DNA of 64,000 nucleotides from Propionimicrobium sp. PCR01-08-3 (GCF_030286045.1 NZ_CP127390.1:3055482-3119481), one strand, 5' to 3'; counted from the first letter of the stretch, positions 44,968 through 54,401 are shown. Numbers and translations are program-made. The notes: generated by a model not told the origin, from the letters alone.

Positions 44968-46731
44968 ATGAGCGAGGCGGCATTCGACAGGCTGTCGCCG
45001 GCCTTCCCCAGGCGTGCGCCCTGGGGCACCTCGGCCCGGCTGCGCGCCTGGCAGGCCGAGGCCCTGCAGATCTACCGGGATCGCGCACCTCGTGACTTCT
45101 TGGCGGTCGCAACGCCGGGCGCAGGCAAGACGACCTTCGCGCTGCGCGTCGCGGCCGAGCTGTTGAACAATCACACGGTCTCCCGGGTGATCGTGGTGGT
45201 GCCCACCGAGCACCTGAAAACCCAGTGGGCGGACGCGGCAGCCAAGGTGGGCATTCAACTCGATCCGTCGGGCACCGGCAACCGGCGCGGACGCTCCCGC
45301 GAGTTCGACGGAGTCGCCGTCACCTACGCGGGCGTCTCGGTGCGGGCCTGGCACTACGAGGCCGTCACCTTGGCGACTCCCACCCTGGTCATCTTCGACG
45401 AGATCCATCACGCGGGAGATTCGCGCAGCTGGGGCGATGCCGTGATGGACGCCTTCGGCCAAGCGACCCGCAGGCTGGCGCTGACGGGTACCCCGTTCCG
45501 CAGCGACGAGACGCCCATCCCGTTCGTCCGCTATGACGAGCAGCCGGACGGCTCGCTGATCAGCCACGCCGACTTCACCTACGGTTACGCCGAGGCGCTG
45601 CGCGATCATGTGGTGCGTCCGGTGGTGTTCATGAACTACGGCGGTCCGATGCGCTGGCGCACCTCCAGCGGCGACGAAATCGCGGCCAACCTCGGCGAGG
45701 TGATGACCAAGGATCTCACCTCGCAGGCCTGGCGCACGGCCCTCGACCCCGCGGGCGAATGGGTCGGCTCGGTGTTGCGGGCGGCCGATCGCAGGCTCAC
45801 TGAGGTGAGAAGACATATCCCGGACGCGGGCGGTCTGGTGATTGCCTCCAGCCAGCGCACGGCAAGGGCTTATGCGTCGGTTCTGGAACAGATCTGCGGT
45901 GTGAAACCGACCGTGGTGCTCTCGGACGACGCCAAGTCGTCCGGCAAAATCGAGCAGTTCTCGGGCGACGAATCGCGCTGGATGGTGGCCGTGCGGATGG
46001 TCTCCGAAGGCGTCGACGTGCCCCGGCTGGCCGTCGGGGTTTACGCGACGTCGACCTCGACGCCGCTGTTCTTCGCCCAGGCGGTCGGACGATTCGTCCG
46101 CGCCCGCCGGCGTGGCGAACTGGCCACCATTTTCTTGCCGACCGTGCCGATCATCTTGGCACACGCGGCCTCCATCGAACGGCAACGCGATCACGTGCTG
46201 GGGCGTCCGAAACGTAAGGACGAGGCAGTCGACATCTGGGCCGAGACCGAGGCCTTGATGGAGCAGGCCAACGCCCACGAGAAGGCCTCGGACGATCTGC
46301 TCGACGAATACCAGGCCGTCAGCTCCGAAGCCCAGTTCGACCACGTGCTCTTCGACTCCCAGGCGTACGGCATGTATGCGGCCCCGACAAGCGATGACGA
46401 GGCCGACTACCTGGGCCTGCCCGGACTGCTGGAGCCCGAACAGGTGACCCATCTGCTCCAGGAGCGGCAGCGCCGCCAGGTCGCGCGCCACGAGCGGACC
46501 GAGCGCAAACAGAAGGTGCCGCCCGAGCAGTCATTGCACCGACAGATGGCCGACAAGCGCAAGGAACTGAACTCGCTGGTCGCCCAGTACGCCCGAGTGA
46601 AGGGCACCCCGCACTCCCACGTGCACGCCGGGTTGCGCCGCGAATGCGGTGGTCCTCCGCTCGGCCAGGCGACCTCGGCGCAGATCGATTCGAGGATCCG
46701 CACCATCAAGAAGTGGTTGGGCCGCGCCTGA
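44968..46731 (+). CDS. DEAD/DEAH-box helicase (superfamily 2)
   Basis: A 587-residue SF2 helicase. Motif I is TPGAGKTTFALR, motif II is IFDEIHHAGD, motif III LTGTPFR, and motif VI FFAQAVGRFVRARR with VRMVSEGVDVPRLAV before it. The C-terminal 130 residues are charged and form a coiled coil. It resembles Ssl2-type helicases of Actinobacteria; the role is probably in DNA or RNA transactions. The frame is open farther upstream to 44719, but ATG at 44968 starts just before the family homology (MSEAAFDRLSPAFP). The extension contains a 15-base tandem duplication. Confidence 0.88.
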   Translation: MSEAAFDRLSPAFPRRAPWGTSARLRAWQAEALQIYRDRAPRDFLAVATPGAGKTTFALRVAAELLNNHTVSRVIVVVPTEHLKTQWADAAAKVGIQLDPSGTGNRRGRSREFDGVAVTYAGVSVRAWHYEAVTLATPTLVIFDEIHHAGDSRSWGDAVMDAFGQATRRLALTGTPFRSDETPIPFVRYDEQPDGSLISHADFTYGYAEALRDHVVRPVVFMNYGGPMRWRTSSGDEIAANLGEVMTKDLTSQAWRTALDPAGEWVGSVLRAADRRLTEVRRHIPDAGGLVIASSQRTARAYASVLEQICGVKPTVVLSDDAKSSGKIEQFSGDESRWMVAVRMVSEGVDVPRLAVGVYATSTSTPLFFAQAVGRFVRARRRGELATIFLPTVPIILAHAASIERQRDHVLGRPKRKDEAVDIWAETEALMEQANAHEKASDDLLDEYQAVSSEAQFDHVLFDSQAYGMYAAPTSDDEADYLGLPGLLEPEQVTHLLQERQRRQVARHERTERKQKVPPEQSLHRQMADKRKELNSLVAQYARVKGTPHSHVHAGLRRECGGPPLGQATSAQIDSRIRTIKKWLGRA

Positions 46732-46734
46732 GCC

Positions 46735-47862
46735 CTATTCGGCGGCGCGCCGGGCGGCCCTGCGCGGAGGCTCGGGCTCCTCGAACTCGGGCTCGTCCCA
46801 CAAGGACGCATCTGCGGCCGTGCCCCGCCTGGGTTGCGGCCAAGTGCCCCGCGGACGCAACTCGTCCGATTCCCCGGTCGGGTCGAAGAAGACCTCGTCG
46901 GGCTCCGGTTCGGTTTCGGGCTGGGGAGCAGGTGGTGCCGCGGGCTTGGGCCGCGACACGGTGAGCAACCCGCGATCGCGCAGATCGGTGTCTCGGACGA
47001 ACGCCACCAGCGCGGCGATCAATCCGACCAGCCCGGCAGCGAGCATCGCGATTCTTGGCGCACTGCGCACGCCGGTGAGCGTGTCGAACAAGGCGAATCC
47101 GGTAGCCACGCCGAATGCGGCGATCACCACGAGATCGATCCAGGGCCAGCGGCTGATCATCGCCGTCTTGCGTCCGCTACCCGAGATCAGCGCCCATAGG
47201 TGCCAGATCAGCAGGCTGCCGCCGATCGCGATGGAGGTCCAGGTGACGGCGGAGGCGGCGTCCAGTCTCGCGAAAAGCGACAACCCGGCGACCAGCATCA
47301 CCAGCGACGAGACCAACAAGGTCACCAACAATCCGATCGTGACACCCAAGGACGGCGGACGTCCGTCCGAAGTCGCGGTTTCTGGACGCTGTTGGCTCTG
47401 CTTGCCCGCGTCGGGCGCAGGCGGGGCGATGTCCTTATCTGCAGACGTCTCGTCCGGCCCGCCGAGCGCCCCGGTGTCGGTCTCCGATTTCGAAGGATCG
47501 GGTTCAGCTGCCCGGTCATCCGCCGGCGGCTCATCGGACGACTGCTCGTCGGTCGCGGTATCGACATTGACCGACTCAAGGTCGAATTGCTGAGTTGTGA
47601 AAACCTCAGTGTGCGTTCCATGGCTGAAATCAGGTGACGCGAAGCGGGCCTGATCATCCGAGGCGGCATCGGCGGTGCCGGCTATCGACGCGAAGTGGCC
47701 GGGATCACCCGAGCCGGTATCGGGGGTGCCGGTTACCGCTGCGAAATGGGCCGGATCGCCTGACCCGGTGTCCGGGGGGCCGGACGAGGGCACGGCGGGG
47801 TGCTTGGTGGTGTCGTAACGAGCCGAATCGTCGACGGTCGGCTCAACCGGATCTTTACTCAC
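46735..47862 (-). CDS. Hypothetical membrane protein with long acidic N-terminus
   Basis: A 375-residue protein of no family I know. Residues 1-175 are disordered and rich in D, S, P and T, including repeated PDTGSGDP-HFA units near residues 28-60. Four hydrophobic segments follow from about residue 178 to 290 (for example VTIGLLVTLLVSSLVMLVAG). The tail is rich in E, P and R. It converges with the helicase gene, its stop lying 3 bases beyond that gene's end. Function unknown; envelope location is likely. Confidence 0.65.
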   Translation of the reverse strand: MSKDPVEPTVDDSARYDTTKHPAVPSSGPPDTGSGDPAHFAAVTGTPDTGSGDPGHFASIAGTADAASDDQARFASPDFSHGTHTEVFTTQQFDLESVNVDTATDEQSSDEPPADDRAAEPDPSKSETDTGALGGPDETSADKDIAPPAPDAGKQSQQRPETATSDGRPPSLGVTIGLLVTLLVSSLVMLVAGLSLFARLDAASAVTWTSIAIGGSLLIWHLWALISGSGRKTAMISRWPWIDLVVIAAFGVATGFALFDTLTGVRSAPRIAMLAAGLVGLIAALVAFVRDTDLRDRGLLTVSRPKPAAPPAPQPETEPEPDEVFFDPTGESDELRPRGTWPQPRRGTAADASLWDEPEFEEPEPPRRAARRAAE

Positions 47863-47967
47863 AGAATCCTCCCGATGCCCCTAAGGACCCTCACGCCCTA
47901 GCCATCCTAGTTGGATGATCTTGTGTAAAGCCTGAGGACGTGCCCGAGGCGGCCCGAGTCGAATCGG

Positions 47968-49728
47968 TCAGTTGGGAATCTCGATCTCTGTTCGTTCGCC
48001 GTAGCCGTTGTCGTAGACGATCGTGATCGGCTGCTGGGACAACTCGAAGTAGACCCAGCCGGACATCTGATCGCCTTCGACGATCGACGTGCAGTCGATG
48101 TTCGGACGATAGACCGGCTCGTCACTGATCAGCTCGTATTCGTTCTCGACTCCGTTCTCGTCGCGGGCAATGAAGTCGGAGTCGCACAGGAAGAGCTGGT
48201 CGGCACTGGCTGATACGCGCACCTTGATGCCGAGCATGGAGGTGCCCTGATCGCTGAACCAGGCGGCTCCCTCGACCGCCAGGGTGCCCGTGGCGCCGTA
48301 ATCGTCGACATCGAAAGTCTTGTTCACGGCGATCGGCGGGGTAACGGGATCGACCGGTCCGTCACCGGGCAGGTCCACTCGGACGGCCTGTTCGCTGAAG
48401 CTCTCGAAAACGAACGTCATATCCGCGTTCGTGGGCGCCTCGAAGATCACCCAGCCCGTCATCATGTAGCCCTCGGGTACGGTGCCGATATCGAACTGTG
48501 GGTGGTCACCTTCGATCCGGGAGTTGTAGCCGAAGGTGTAGCGTCCGCCATCGGAATCGGTCGCATAGCAACCGGTCGGGCTGTATCTGATCTCACCTTG
48601 AACGGCCTCGAAACGCACCTGGACGGCGAGGCTCGCGTAGCCGTCCGGCATCGAACGCCCGCCGGGATCGACCCATTGGGCATCCATCACGGTGACCAGG
48701 CCGATGCCGTCGGGATCGACGTATTCGGTCTCTTCGCCCAGCTGCGCGGTGGGTGCCACGCCGGTGCGTGGTTCGGTGCGGGTGACCTGCCAGGGCGTGG
48801 TGCGGTCACTTTTCTGGTTCGCGATCGCAGGCTCTTCGGTCTCGGTGGGTTCATCGGTGGGCTCGTCGGTCTCGGTTGTCTGCGCGCTCGGTCCGGGACC
48901 GGGCTCGGGTTCAGGGTCGTGGTGCGCCACGAGCCACACGACCAGGGCAAGCACCACGCCGATGGCGATCGCACCGATGACAGGTGCGATCCCCACCTTC
49001 TGGCTGCCATTTGCCGGCCCGCCTGCGGGCTGTCGGTTGCCGGGCGGCACAGGTCCCGACGGCGGGCGCTGCCCCGCGCCCGATGGTGGCTGCGAATATT
49101 GCGTTCCGTCCGGACGGGATGCCTGGCCGGGCGCCGGCTGCTGGCCGGTGGGACGAGGTACCCGCGCGGGTGACGCGTACTGCTGCCCGGCTCCCGGAAA
49201 CTGGGACGCCGGACCGGGGCCCGATGAAGGCTGGGCCTGACCGATGGGGCGGTAGCGTCCATCATCGGTGGATGGCTCACCTTGGCCGGGCTGATGCGAG
49301 GTGTCGGAGGATTGTTGCTCCGCCGACGATCCTCCTGCCGCAGGGAACTTGGCCGCAGCGGGCTGCTGTTGAGTCTGCTGGGGTACGTCCGCGAGGTTGC
49401 CGAGACGTTCAGGTTCGCCGGACTGTGGGGCGGCCGCATTCGGCTGGTCGGTAGCGCCGGCATCGCCAGGGCGAGACTCCAGGTCATAGTTGGGCTGGTC
49501 ATAGGCCGGACGATCGTAGCTGGGATTGGCGTAGCTGGGCTGCCACCCCTGCATCGGGGTATATCCGGCAGGAGCCGCGAAGTCAGGCCCCGATTGGCCG
49601 GCACCCTGAGTGCTCCACCCCTCGGACGCCTGCGTGTCAGGGCCCGGATCGTCTGCCGAGTATCCCGGCTCCTGGCCACCCCGGTCCTCTGGTGACTCGG
49701 ATCCAGGGGACTGCGGTCGCTCGTCCAT
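47968..49728 (-). CDS. Hypothetical envelope protein: proline/glutamine-rich N-terminus, one helix, two beta domains
   Basis: A 586-residue protein. Residues 1-235 are low complexity, rich in P, G, Q and S and with repeated short YDRPAYDQPNYD-like units. One membrane helix (KVGIAPVIGAIAIGVVLALV) lies near residues 242-266. The rest is extracytoplasmic: an acidic linker and two beta-sandwich-like domains, each with a GYMMTGWVIFEAP or DQMSGWVYFELS stretch, recalling DUF4352-type modules. It may be a cell-surface or protein-folding sensor. It lies 105 bases upstream of the other hypothetical membrane gene on the same strand. Confidence 0.7.
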   Translation of the reverse strand: MDERPQSPGSESPEDRGGQEPGYSADDPGPDTQASEGWSTQGAGQSGPDFAAPAGYTPMQGWQPSYANPSYDRPAYDQPNYDLESRPGDAGATDQPNAAAPQSGEPERLGNLADVPQQTQQQPAAAKFPAAGGSSAEQQSSDTSHQPGQGEPSTDDGRYRPIGQAQPSSGPGPASQFPGAGQQYASPARVPRPTGQQPAPGQASRPDGTQYSQPPSGAGQRPPSGPVPPGNRQPAGGPANGSQKVGIAPVIGAIAIGVVLALVVWLVAHHDPEPEPGPGPSAQTTETDEPTDEPTETEEPAIANQKSDRTTPWQVTRTEPRTGVAPTAQLGEETEYVDPDGIGLVTVMDAQWVDPGGRSMPDGYASLAVQVRFEAVQGEIRYSPTGCYATDSDGGRYTFGYNSRIEGDHPQFDIGTVPEGYMMTGWVIFEAPTNADMTFVFESFSEQAVRVDLPGDGPVDPVTPPIAVNKTFDVDDYGATGTLAVEGAAWFSDQGTSMLGIKVRVSASADQLFLCDSDFIARDENGVENEYELISDEPVYRPNIDCTSIVEGDQMSGWVYFELSQQPITIVYDNGYGERTEIEIPN

Positions 49729-49805
49729 AAAAACCTCCCTGCTTCGTCCCTGAATCTAACGCAGCAGGGCTTAGGTCTTCTGGCCGCGCCGGACAAAATT
49801 GAAAC

Positions 49806-50195
49806 GTGAACCTCATTTTGCGGACCATCGCGACAGCAATCGCCGTGTGGGTTGCGAGCCTGCTATTGCCCGGAATCTCCGTCCAAACCCAGGGCAGCCA
49901 GGCGGCGGCGATCGGCACCTTCATTCTGATCGCAGCGATCATCGGCCTGGTCAATACGATCGTCAAGCCACTCGCCCAAGCGCTGAGCGGATGCCTCATC
50001 CTGCTGACACTCGGGCTCTTCCTGCTGGTCGTGAATGCCGCGATGCTGATCCTCAGTTCGTGGATCTGCGCCCAGCTGGGTATCGGGTTCGCGGTGGACG
50101 GCTGGGGTACGGCGCTGATCGGCTCGATCATCATCAGCGTCGTCAGCGGGTTGATCAATGGTGTGACCGGCGCCAACGACAAGAGCTCCCAGTAG
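49806..50195 (+). CDS. Phage holin family protein (YvlD-like)
   Basis: A 129-residue membrane protein with four hydrophobic segments. The pattern LILRTIATAIAVWVASLLLP, then LVNTIVKPLAQALSGCLILLTLG is typical of the YvlD/Mycobacterial 4-TM family annotated as phage holin family IV. It is a chromosomal housekeeping-type protein, not a prophage sign by itself: no other phage genes are near. Function unknown. Confidence 0.85.
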   Translation: MNLILRTIATAIAVWVASLLLPGISVQTQGSQAAAIGTFILIAAIIGLVNTIVKPLAQALSGCLILLTLGLFLLVVNAAMLILSSWICAQLGIGFAVDGWGTALIGSIIISVVSGLINGVTGANDKSSQ

Positions 50196-50239
50196 CAGTT
50201 GGGGTCAGGAGCCCTTGAGCACTCGTCGTGGCTTTGAAT

Positions 50240-50394
50240 GCTCGCGTTAGCTTTCAGCCGCCCACCGTAACCTCCAGAGCCTCGTCGGCCTGCATATCGC
50301 CTAGTCAAACCTAGTTCGCCGCCGTTGCAACGCGAGCGAACTAGGTTTGGGTAGGCGCTGCGAATCACGGTGAGCGTTGTGCAGGAAGGCGAGC
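50240..50394 (+). repeat. MITE-like palindromic element B
   Basis: A 155-base element bounded by GCTCGC (50240-50245) and GCGAGC (50389-50394). It contains a nested hairpin whose 13-bp stem AAACCTAGTTCGC (50307-50319) pairs with 50336-50348, extended by CGCCTA/TAGGCG. The reverse complement of element A aligns with it. It lies between the holin-family gene and glnS. Confidence 0.75.
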
Positions 50395-50515
50395 GATTGC
50401 CGCGCCGGTGAGCTGTCACGTTGGGCGGCCAGGTCGAATCTGCCGCTGGCCGGGTGGAGCGGGGCTGGGACGTCCGCAACCGCGTCTCGCGGCGGCCACG
50501 ATAGGATTCTGCTCT

Positions 50516-52207
50516 ATGAGCGAGTCCGCACCTTCAGCCCCGTCCACCCAGGGCAGCACCGATTTCATCGGCGACATCATCCGCGCCGACAACCAGCAGG
50601 GCACCTATGCCGGACGCGTCCAGACTCGCTTCCCACCCGAACCCAACGGCTGGCTGCACATCGGGCACGCCAAGGCCATCACCGTCGACTTCGACTCGGC
50701 GCAGAACAACGGCGGCATCTGCAATCTGCGGTTCGACGACACCAACCCCGAAACCGAGGACACGGAGTTCGTCGATTCGATCATCGCCGACCTGAAGTGG
50801 CTGGGATTCACCCCGGCGAATGTGTTCTATGCGTCCGACTACTTCGACAAGCTCTACGAATGGGCCGAATACCTGATCGGCGAACACCTGGCCTACGTGG
50901 ACGAGCAGGACGGCGAGACCATCTCGGCGCAGCGTGGCGGCTACGGCAACCCCGGAATCGAATCGCCGTTCCGCGATCGTCCGGCCGACCAGAGCCTCGA
51001 CCGCTTCCGCCGGATGCGGGCCGGTGAGTTCGCCGACGGCACGATGGTGTTGCGCGCCAAGATCGACATGAACCACGAGAACATGCAGCTGCGCGACCCG
51101 GTGCTGTACCGCATCCGCCGGGGCCATCATCACCGCACCCAGGACGCCTGGGTGATCTATCCGACCTACGACTGGGCGCACGGCCAATCGGACGCCCTGG
51201 AGGGCGTCACGCACTCGCTGTGCACGCTGGAGTTCGTCAGCCACCGGCCCCTCTACGATTGGTGCCTGAGTCACCTGCCGTTGCCCTATGACAAGCCGAA
51301 ACAGATCGAGTTCGCTCGTCTCGAGTTGACCAACACGGTGACCTCGAAGCGCCGGCTGGCCAAACTGGTGGCTGACGGCACCGTCGAAGGTTGGGACGAT
51401 CCGCGCATGCCGACTCTGGCCGGGCTGCGCAAGCGCGGCTATCCGGCCCGGTCGATCGTCGCGTTCTGCCGCGACATGGGGGTCTCGAAGACCAACGCCC
51501 GGCATGCCATCGAGGAGCTCGAGAGCTATGTGCGCCGTGACCTCAACAAGGTCGCCCAGCGCCGGATGGCGGTGCTGCGTCCGATCAAGCTGACCATCAC
51601 GAACTGGCCCGAAGGCCAGATCGAGTACTTCGACGTGATGAACAACCCCGAGAATCCGGACGACGGCACCCGCAAGGTCGCGTTCACCGGCGAGCTGTTC
51701 ATCGAGCAGGACGATTTCGCCGAGGTGCCGCCGCCCAAGTTCTACCGCCTCTCACTCGGACGCGAGGTCAGGCTTCGGGGAGCCTATTTCGTCACCGCCA
51801 CCGACCTGGTGAAAGACGACCAGGGCAATGTGACCGAGGTGCTGGCGACCTATGACCCAGCCTCCAAGGGCGGTAATTCCCCTGATGGACGCAAGGTCAA
51901 GTCGACCATCCACTGGGTTTCGCGTCCGCACGCGGTGGCGGCCACGGTGGCGCTCTACGACCGACTGTTCAGCGCCGCCAACCCCGGAGAGACGACCGGC
52001 GAACCGCTCGATGACCTGAACCCCAGCTCTCGGGAGCTGCTCGAGAACTGCCAGGTCGAGCAGGCGCTGACCGAGACTGGGCCCGGCGAAGTCGTGCAGT
52101 TCGAGCGGCTGGGATATTTCGCCGCCGACCCCGACCGCCCGATGCATTTCCACCGCACCGTGGGGCTCCGCGACGAGTGGGCGGCCATCCAAAAGCGCAA
52201 GGGCTGA
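50516..52207 (+). CDS. glnS: Glutaminyl-tRNA synthetase
   Basis: A 563-residue class I synthetase charging tRNA-Gln directly. PPEPNGWLHIGHAKAI has the HIGH motif and VTSKRRLAKLV is the KMSKS-equivalent loop. The C-terminal part (about 340-560) shows the two-beta-barrel anticodon-binding region (VLRPIKLTITNWPEG and YRLSLGREVRLRGAYFV). Most Actinobacteria lack GlnRS and use GatCAB instead (established), so its presence is a useful marker of this lineage. ATG at 50516 is taken; the frame is open upstream but without family homology. Confidence 0.94.
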   Translation: MSESAPSAPSTQGSTDFIGDIIRADNQQGTYAGRVQTRFPPEPNGWLHIGHAKAITVDFDSAQNNGGICNLRFDDTNPETEDTEFVDSIIADLKWLGFTPANVFYASDYFDKLYEWAEYLIGEHLAYVDEQDGETISAQRGGYGNPGIESPFRDRPADQSLDRFRRMRAGEFADGTMVLRAKIDMNHENMQLRDPVLYRIRRGHHHRTQDAWVIYPTYDWAHGQSDALEGVTHSLCTLEFVSHRPLYDWCLSHLPLPYDKPKQIEFARLELTNTVTSKRRLAKLVADGTVEGWDDPRMPTLAGLRKRGYPARSIVAFCRDMGVSKTNARHAIEELESYVRRDLNKVAQRRMAVLRPIKLTITNWPEGQIEYFDVMNNPENPDDGTRKVAFTGELFIEQDDFAEVPPPKFYRLSLGREVRLRGAYFVTATDLVKDDQGNVTEVLATYDPASKGGNSPDGRKVKSTIHWVSRPHAVAATVALYDRLFSAANPGETTGEPLDDLNPSSRELLENCQVEQALTETGPGEVVQFERLGYFAADPDRPMHFHRTVGLRDEWAAIQKRKG

Positions 52208-52246
52208 TCTGCTGCGCCGACCCGGCGCGACGCCTACGATCGAGGC

Positions 52247-53140
52247 ATGGCGACGATTGCAGTGAGTGGGGCGTCCGGGCTCATCGGCAGCGCGCTGGTG
52301 GCGCTGCTGCAATCAGACGGTCACGATGTGCTGCGGCTGGTGCGCAGGGCGGCCGTCCAACCCGACGAGGTGGGCTGGGACCCGGCCCGCGATGAGATCC
52401 ATCTGGCGGCCTGCGCCAAGGTGAACGCGGTCGTGAACCTCTCCGGCGCCCCGATCGGAAAACGGTGGACCGATCACTACCGCAAGGAACTCGTCTCGAG
52501 CCGACTGGAGGCCACGCACACGCTGACCCGGACCGTCGTCGAGCTCGGGCCCGAGGTCACGCTGATCAACGCCTCCGCGGTCGGGATCTACGGTGATCGC
52601 GGACGCGAACCGTTGACTGAGCAAAGCGAACCCGGAACCGGGTTCTTGGCAGAGCTCGTGCAGGAATGGGAGTCGGTGACCTCACCGGCTCAAGAGGCGG
52701 GAAACCGTGTGGTGCTGGCCCGGACCGGATTGGTGATGGCCAATCATGGTGGTGCGCTCGGGCCGCTGATGCCGATGCTGCGCGCCGGGGTCGCCGGGCC
52801 GCTCGGATCGGGCGAGCAGATCTGGCCGTGGATCAGCCTGCGCGACGAGGTGCGGGCACTGGCCTGGTTGATCGAGCACGAGATCGCGGGCCCGGTGAAC
52901 CTGGCGTCCCCGGCGACCACCACGAATGGTGCCCTGATCAGGGCGATCGCCGACGGCCTGGGACGCCCGGCCAAGCTCCGGCTACCCGAAACAGCCTTGC
53001 GGGCGGCCATGGGCGGTTTGGCCGGCGACATTCTGTCGAGCCAGAATGAGATTCCCAAGGTGCTCTTGGAGAGTGGGTTCACGTTCAAGCAGAGCACCCT
53101 CGACGACCTGGTCACCTGGCTGGTGGCGGAGGAGGACTGA
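52247..53140 (+). CDS. TIGR01777-family NAD-dependent epimerase/dehydratase-like protein
   Basis: A 297-residue extended SDR. The start TIAVSGASGLIGSALVALL has the glycine motif, and NLSGAPIGKRWTDHYRKEL is the family signature. The C-terminal region (LRLPETALRAAMGGLAGDIL) matches the DUF1731 tail. Substrate is unknown; members often affect cell division or envelope. The next gene begins one base beyond its stop. Start ATG at 52247. Confidence 0.88.
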   Translation: MATIAVSGASGLIGSALVALLQSDGHDVLRLVRRAAVQPDEVGWDPARDEIHLAACAKVNAVVNLSGAPIGKRWTDHYRKELVSSRLEATHTLTRTVVELGPEVTLINASAVGIYGDRGREPLTEQSEPGTGFLAELVQEWESVTSPAQEAGNRVVLARTGLVMANHGGALGPLMPMLRAGVAGPLGSGEQIWPWISLRDEVRALAWLIEHEIAGPVNLASPATTTNGALIRAIADGLGRPAKLRLPETALRAAMGGLAGDILSSQNEIPKVLLESGFTFKQSTLDDLVTWLVAEED

Positions 53141-53141
53141 G

Positions 53142-53594
53142 ATGGCCGTGCAGCGCATCAATCCCGAAGCCTGCGAACGCTCTCCCTACTATTCGCAGGC
53201 CAGCTTGGTGCCGGCGGGCGCGTCCATGCTTTATATCGGTGGCCAGAACGCGATCGACGCCACCGGCGCGTGGATCGGGCTGGGCGATGAGGCGGCCCAG
53301 ACCTCTCAGGCGATGAAGAACGTGCTGGCCTGTCTCGAAGCAGTCGGGGCAAGGGCTGCCGACCTCGTCAGCCTCACCATCACCACCGTTGACGGTGTCG
53401 ATCTGGCATTGTGCCAGCGGGCTGCGTCCGGGTACCTCGACTTGAAATCACTCCCGGTGATCAATGTCTCGATCGTCGAGCAACTGGCCCGCAAGGGCGC
53501 CCTGGTCGAAATCTCGGCCGTGGCGGCCGTGATCGATGCCTCGGACGCTGCCTGGCTCGGACGCGGAGAAGCCGAAGACCCGGCTTGGTTCTGA
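53142..53594 (+). CDS. Rid-family protein lacking the RidA arginine
   Basis: A 150-residue protein of the RidA/YjgF/Rut superfamily with a chorismate-mutase-like fold (YYSQASLVPAGASMLYIGGQ; TSQAMKNVLACLEAVGARAADLV). RidA needs an arginine in the late strand (PARSC in the family); here the place reads LPVINVSIV without it, so deaminase activity toward enamines is doubtful. It is 20 residues longer than RidA. It starts one base after the preceding stop, suggesting coupling. Role unknown. Confidence 0.78.
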   Translation: MAVQRINPEACERSPYYSQASLVPAGASMLYIGGQNAIDATGAWIGLGDEAAQTSQAMKNVLACLEAVGARAADLVSLTITTVDGVDLALCQRAASGYLDLKSLPVINVSIVEQLARKGALVEISAVAAVIDASDAAWLGRGEAEDPAWF

Positions 53595-53644
53595 TCGGCT
53601 GACTAGCCGAGATGCAACTGGGGAAGGGCGGACCGTTCCTAATC

Positions 53645-53653
53645 TGGTAAACT
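53645..53653 (+). promoter_or_regulatory. Possible extended -10 promoter of carD
   Basis: TGG followed by TAAACT (53648-53653) fits an extended -10 element. No good -35 is seen. It would give an untranslated leader of about 115 bases before the carD ATG. Confidence 0.35.
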
Positions 53654-53775
53654 AGCACTACCGGCCTGCGGGACCAAAGGACGGCCCCGCTCTCACCGTA
53701 AGTTCACAACTTGCGGTGGTGGTGCGAGTTACGGCTTGCGGGCTTGGCGGCGAGAAAACGTTGCGAGGATACTCA

Positions 53776-54306
53776 ATGAAGTTTCATGTTGGTCAGACCG
53801 TCATCCATCCCCACCATGGTCCAGCCGCGGTGACGAAGGTCATGACCCGCAAGGTTCGTGGCGAGCAGGTCGAATACGTCGAACTCGAAGTCGTCAGCAA
53901 CAAGCTGATGGTCAGCCTCCCGGTCAGCAAGGCCGAAGAGATCGGAATCCGCGACGTGGCCGGCGTCCACGAACTCGACAAGCTCGCAGAAGTTCTGAGT
54001 GGCCCGACCGTCGGCGAGGAGCCCCAGTGGTCCCGCCGGTACAAGGCCAACCGTGCTTCGATCGCCACCGGCGATCCGCTGCAACTGGCCGCCGTCGTGC
54101 GCGACCTGGTGCGTCGCCGTGAGCGCGGTTCGCTGTCGCTGGGTGAGAAGGACCTGCTGAAGGAAGCTTCGGCACCGCTGCTCGCAGAGATCGCATTGGC
54201 CATCAACATCTCCGAGGACGACGCGCTCGAGGTCATGCATTCGATGATCCTTGAAGAGTCCAGGGATGCTCTCGACGCATTGGACGAGCGCGCCGAAGCC
54301 GTCTGA
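53776..54306 (+). CDS. carD: CarD family transcription regulator
   Basis: A 176-residue CarD. The N-terminal Tudor-like domain (FHVGQTVIHPHHGPAAVTKV, then YVELEVVSNKLMVSLPVSKA) binds the RNA polymerase beta subunit. The C-terminal helical part with PQWSRRYKANRASIATGDP and LVRRRERGSLSLGEKDLL contacts promoter DNA. It stabilises open complexes at rRNA and many other promoters (established). ATG at 53776 is used. A terminator follows at 54344. Confidence 0.95.
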   Translation: MKFHVGQTVIHPHHGPAAVTKVMTRKVRGEQVEYVELEVVSNKLMVSLPVSKAEEIGIRDVAGVHELDKLAEVLSGPTVGEEPQWSRRYKANRASIATGDPLQLAAVVRDLVRRRERGSLSLGEKDLLKEASAPLLAEIALAINISEDDALEVMHSMILEESRDALDALDERAEAV

Positions 54307-54343
54307 GACCAACTACTCATAGGATTTTCCGAAGGGCTTCAGG

Positions 54344-54401
54344 TCCGGTCCCGTCACGCAGGTCGCCTTTGGTGGCAGGCGGAACGGGACCGGACTTTAT
54401 T
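54344..54401 (+). terminator. Terminator after carD
   Basis: The arms TCCGGTCCCGT (54344-54354) and ACGGGACCGGA (54384-54394) pair perfectly and are followed by CTTTATT. Confidence 0.8.

Noticed and set aside
49806-50195. Prophage indication from the phage-holin annotation
   Set aside because: The family is a common chromosomal membrane protein and no phage gene is near.
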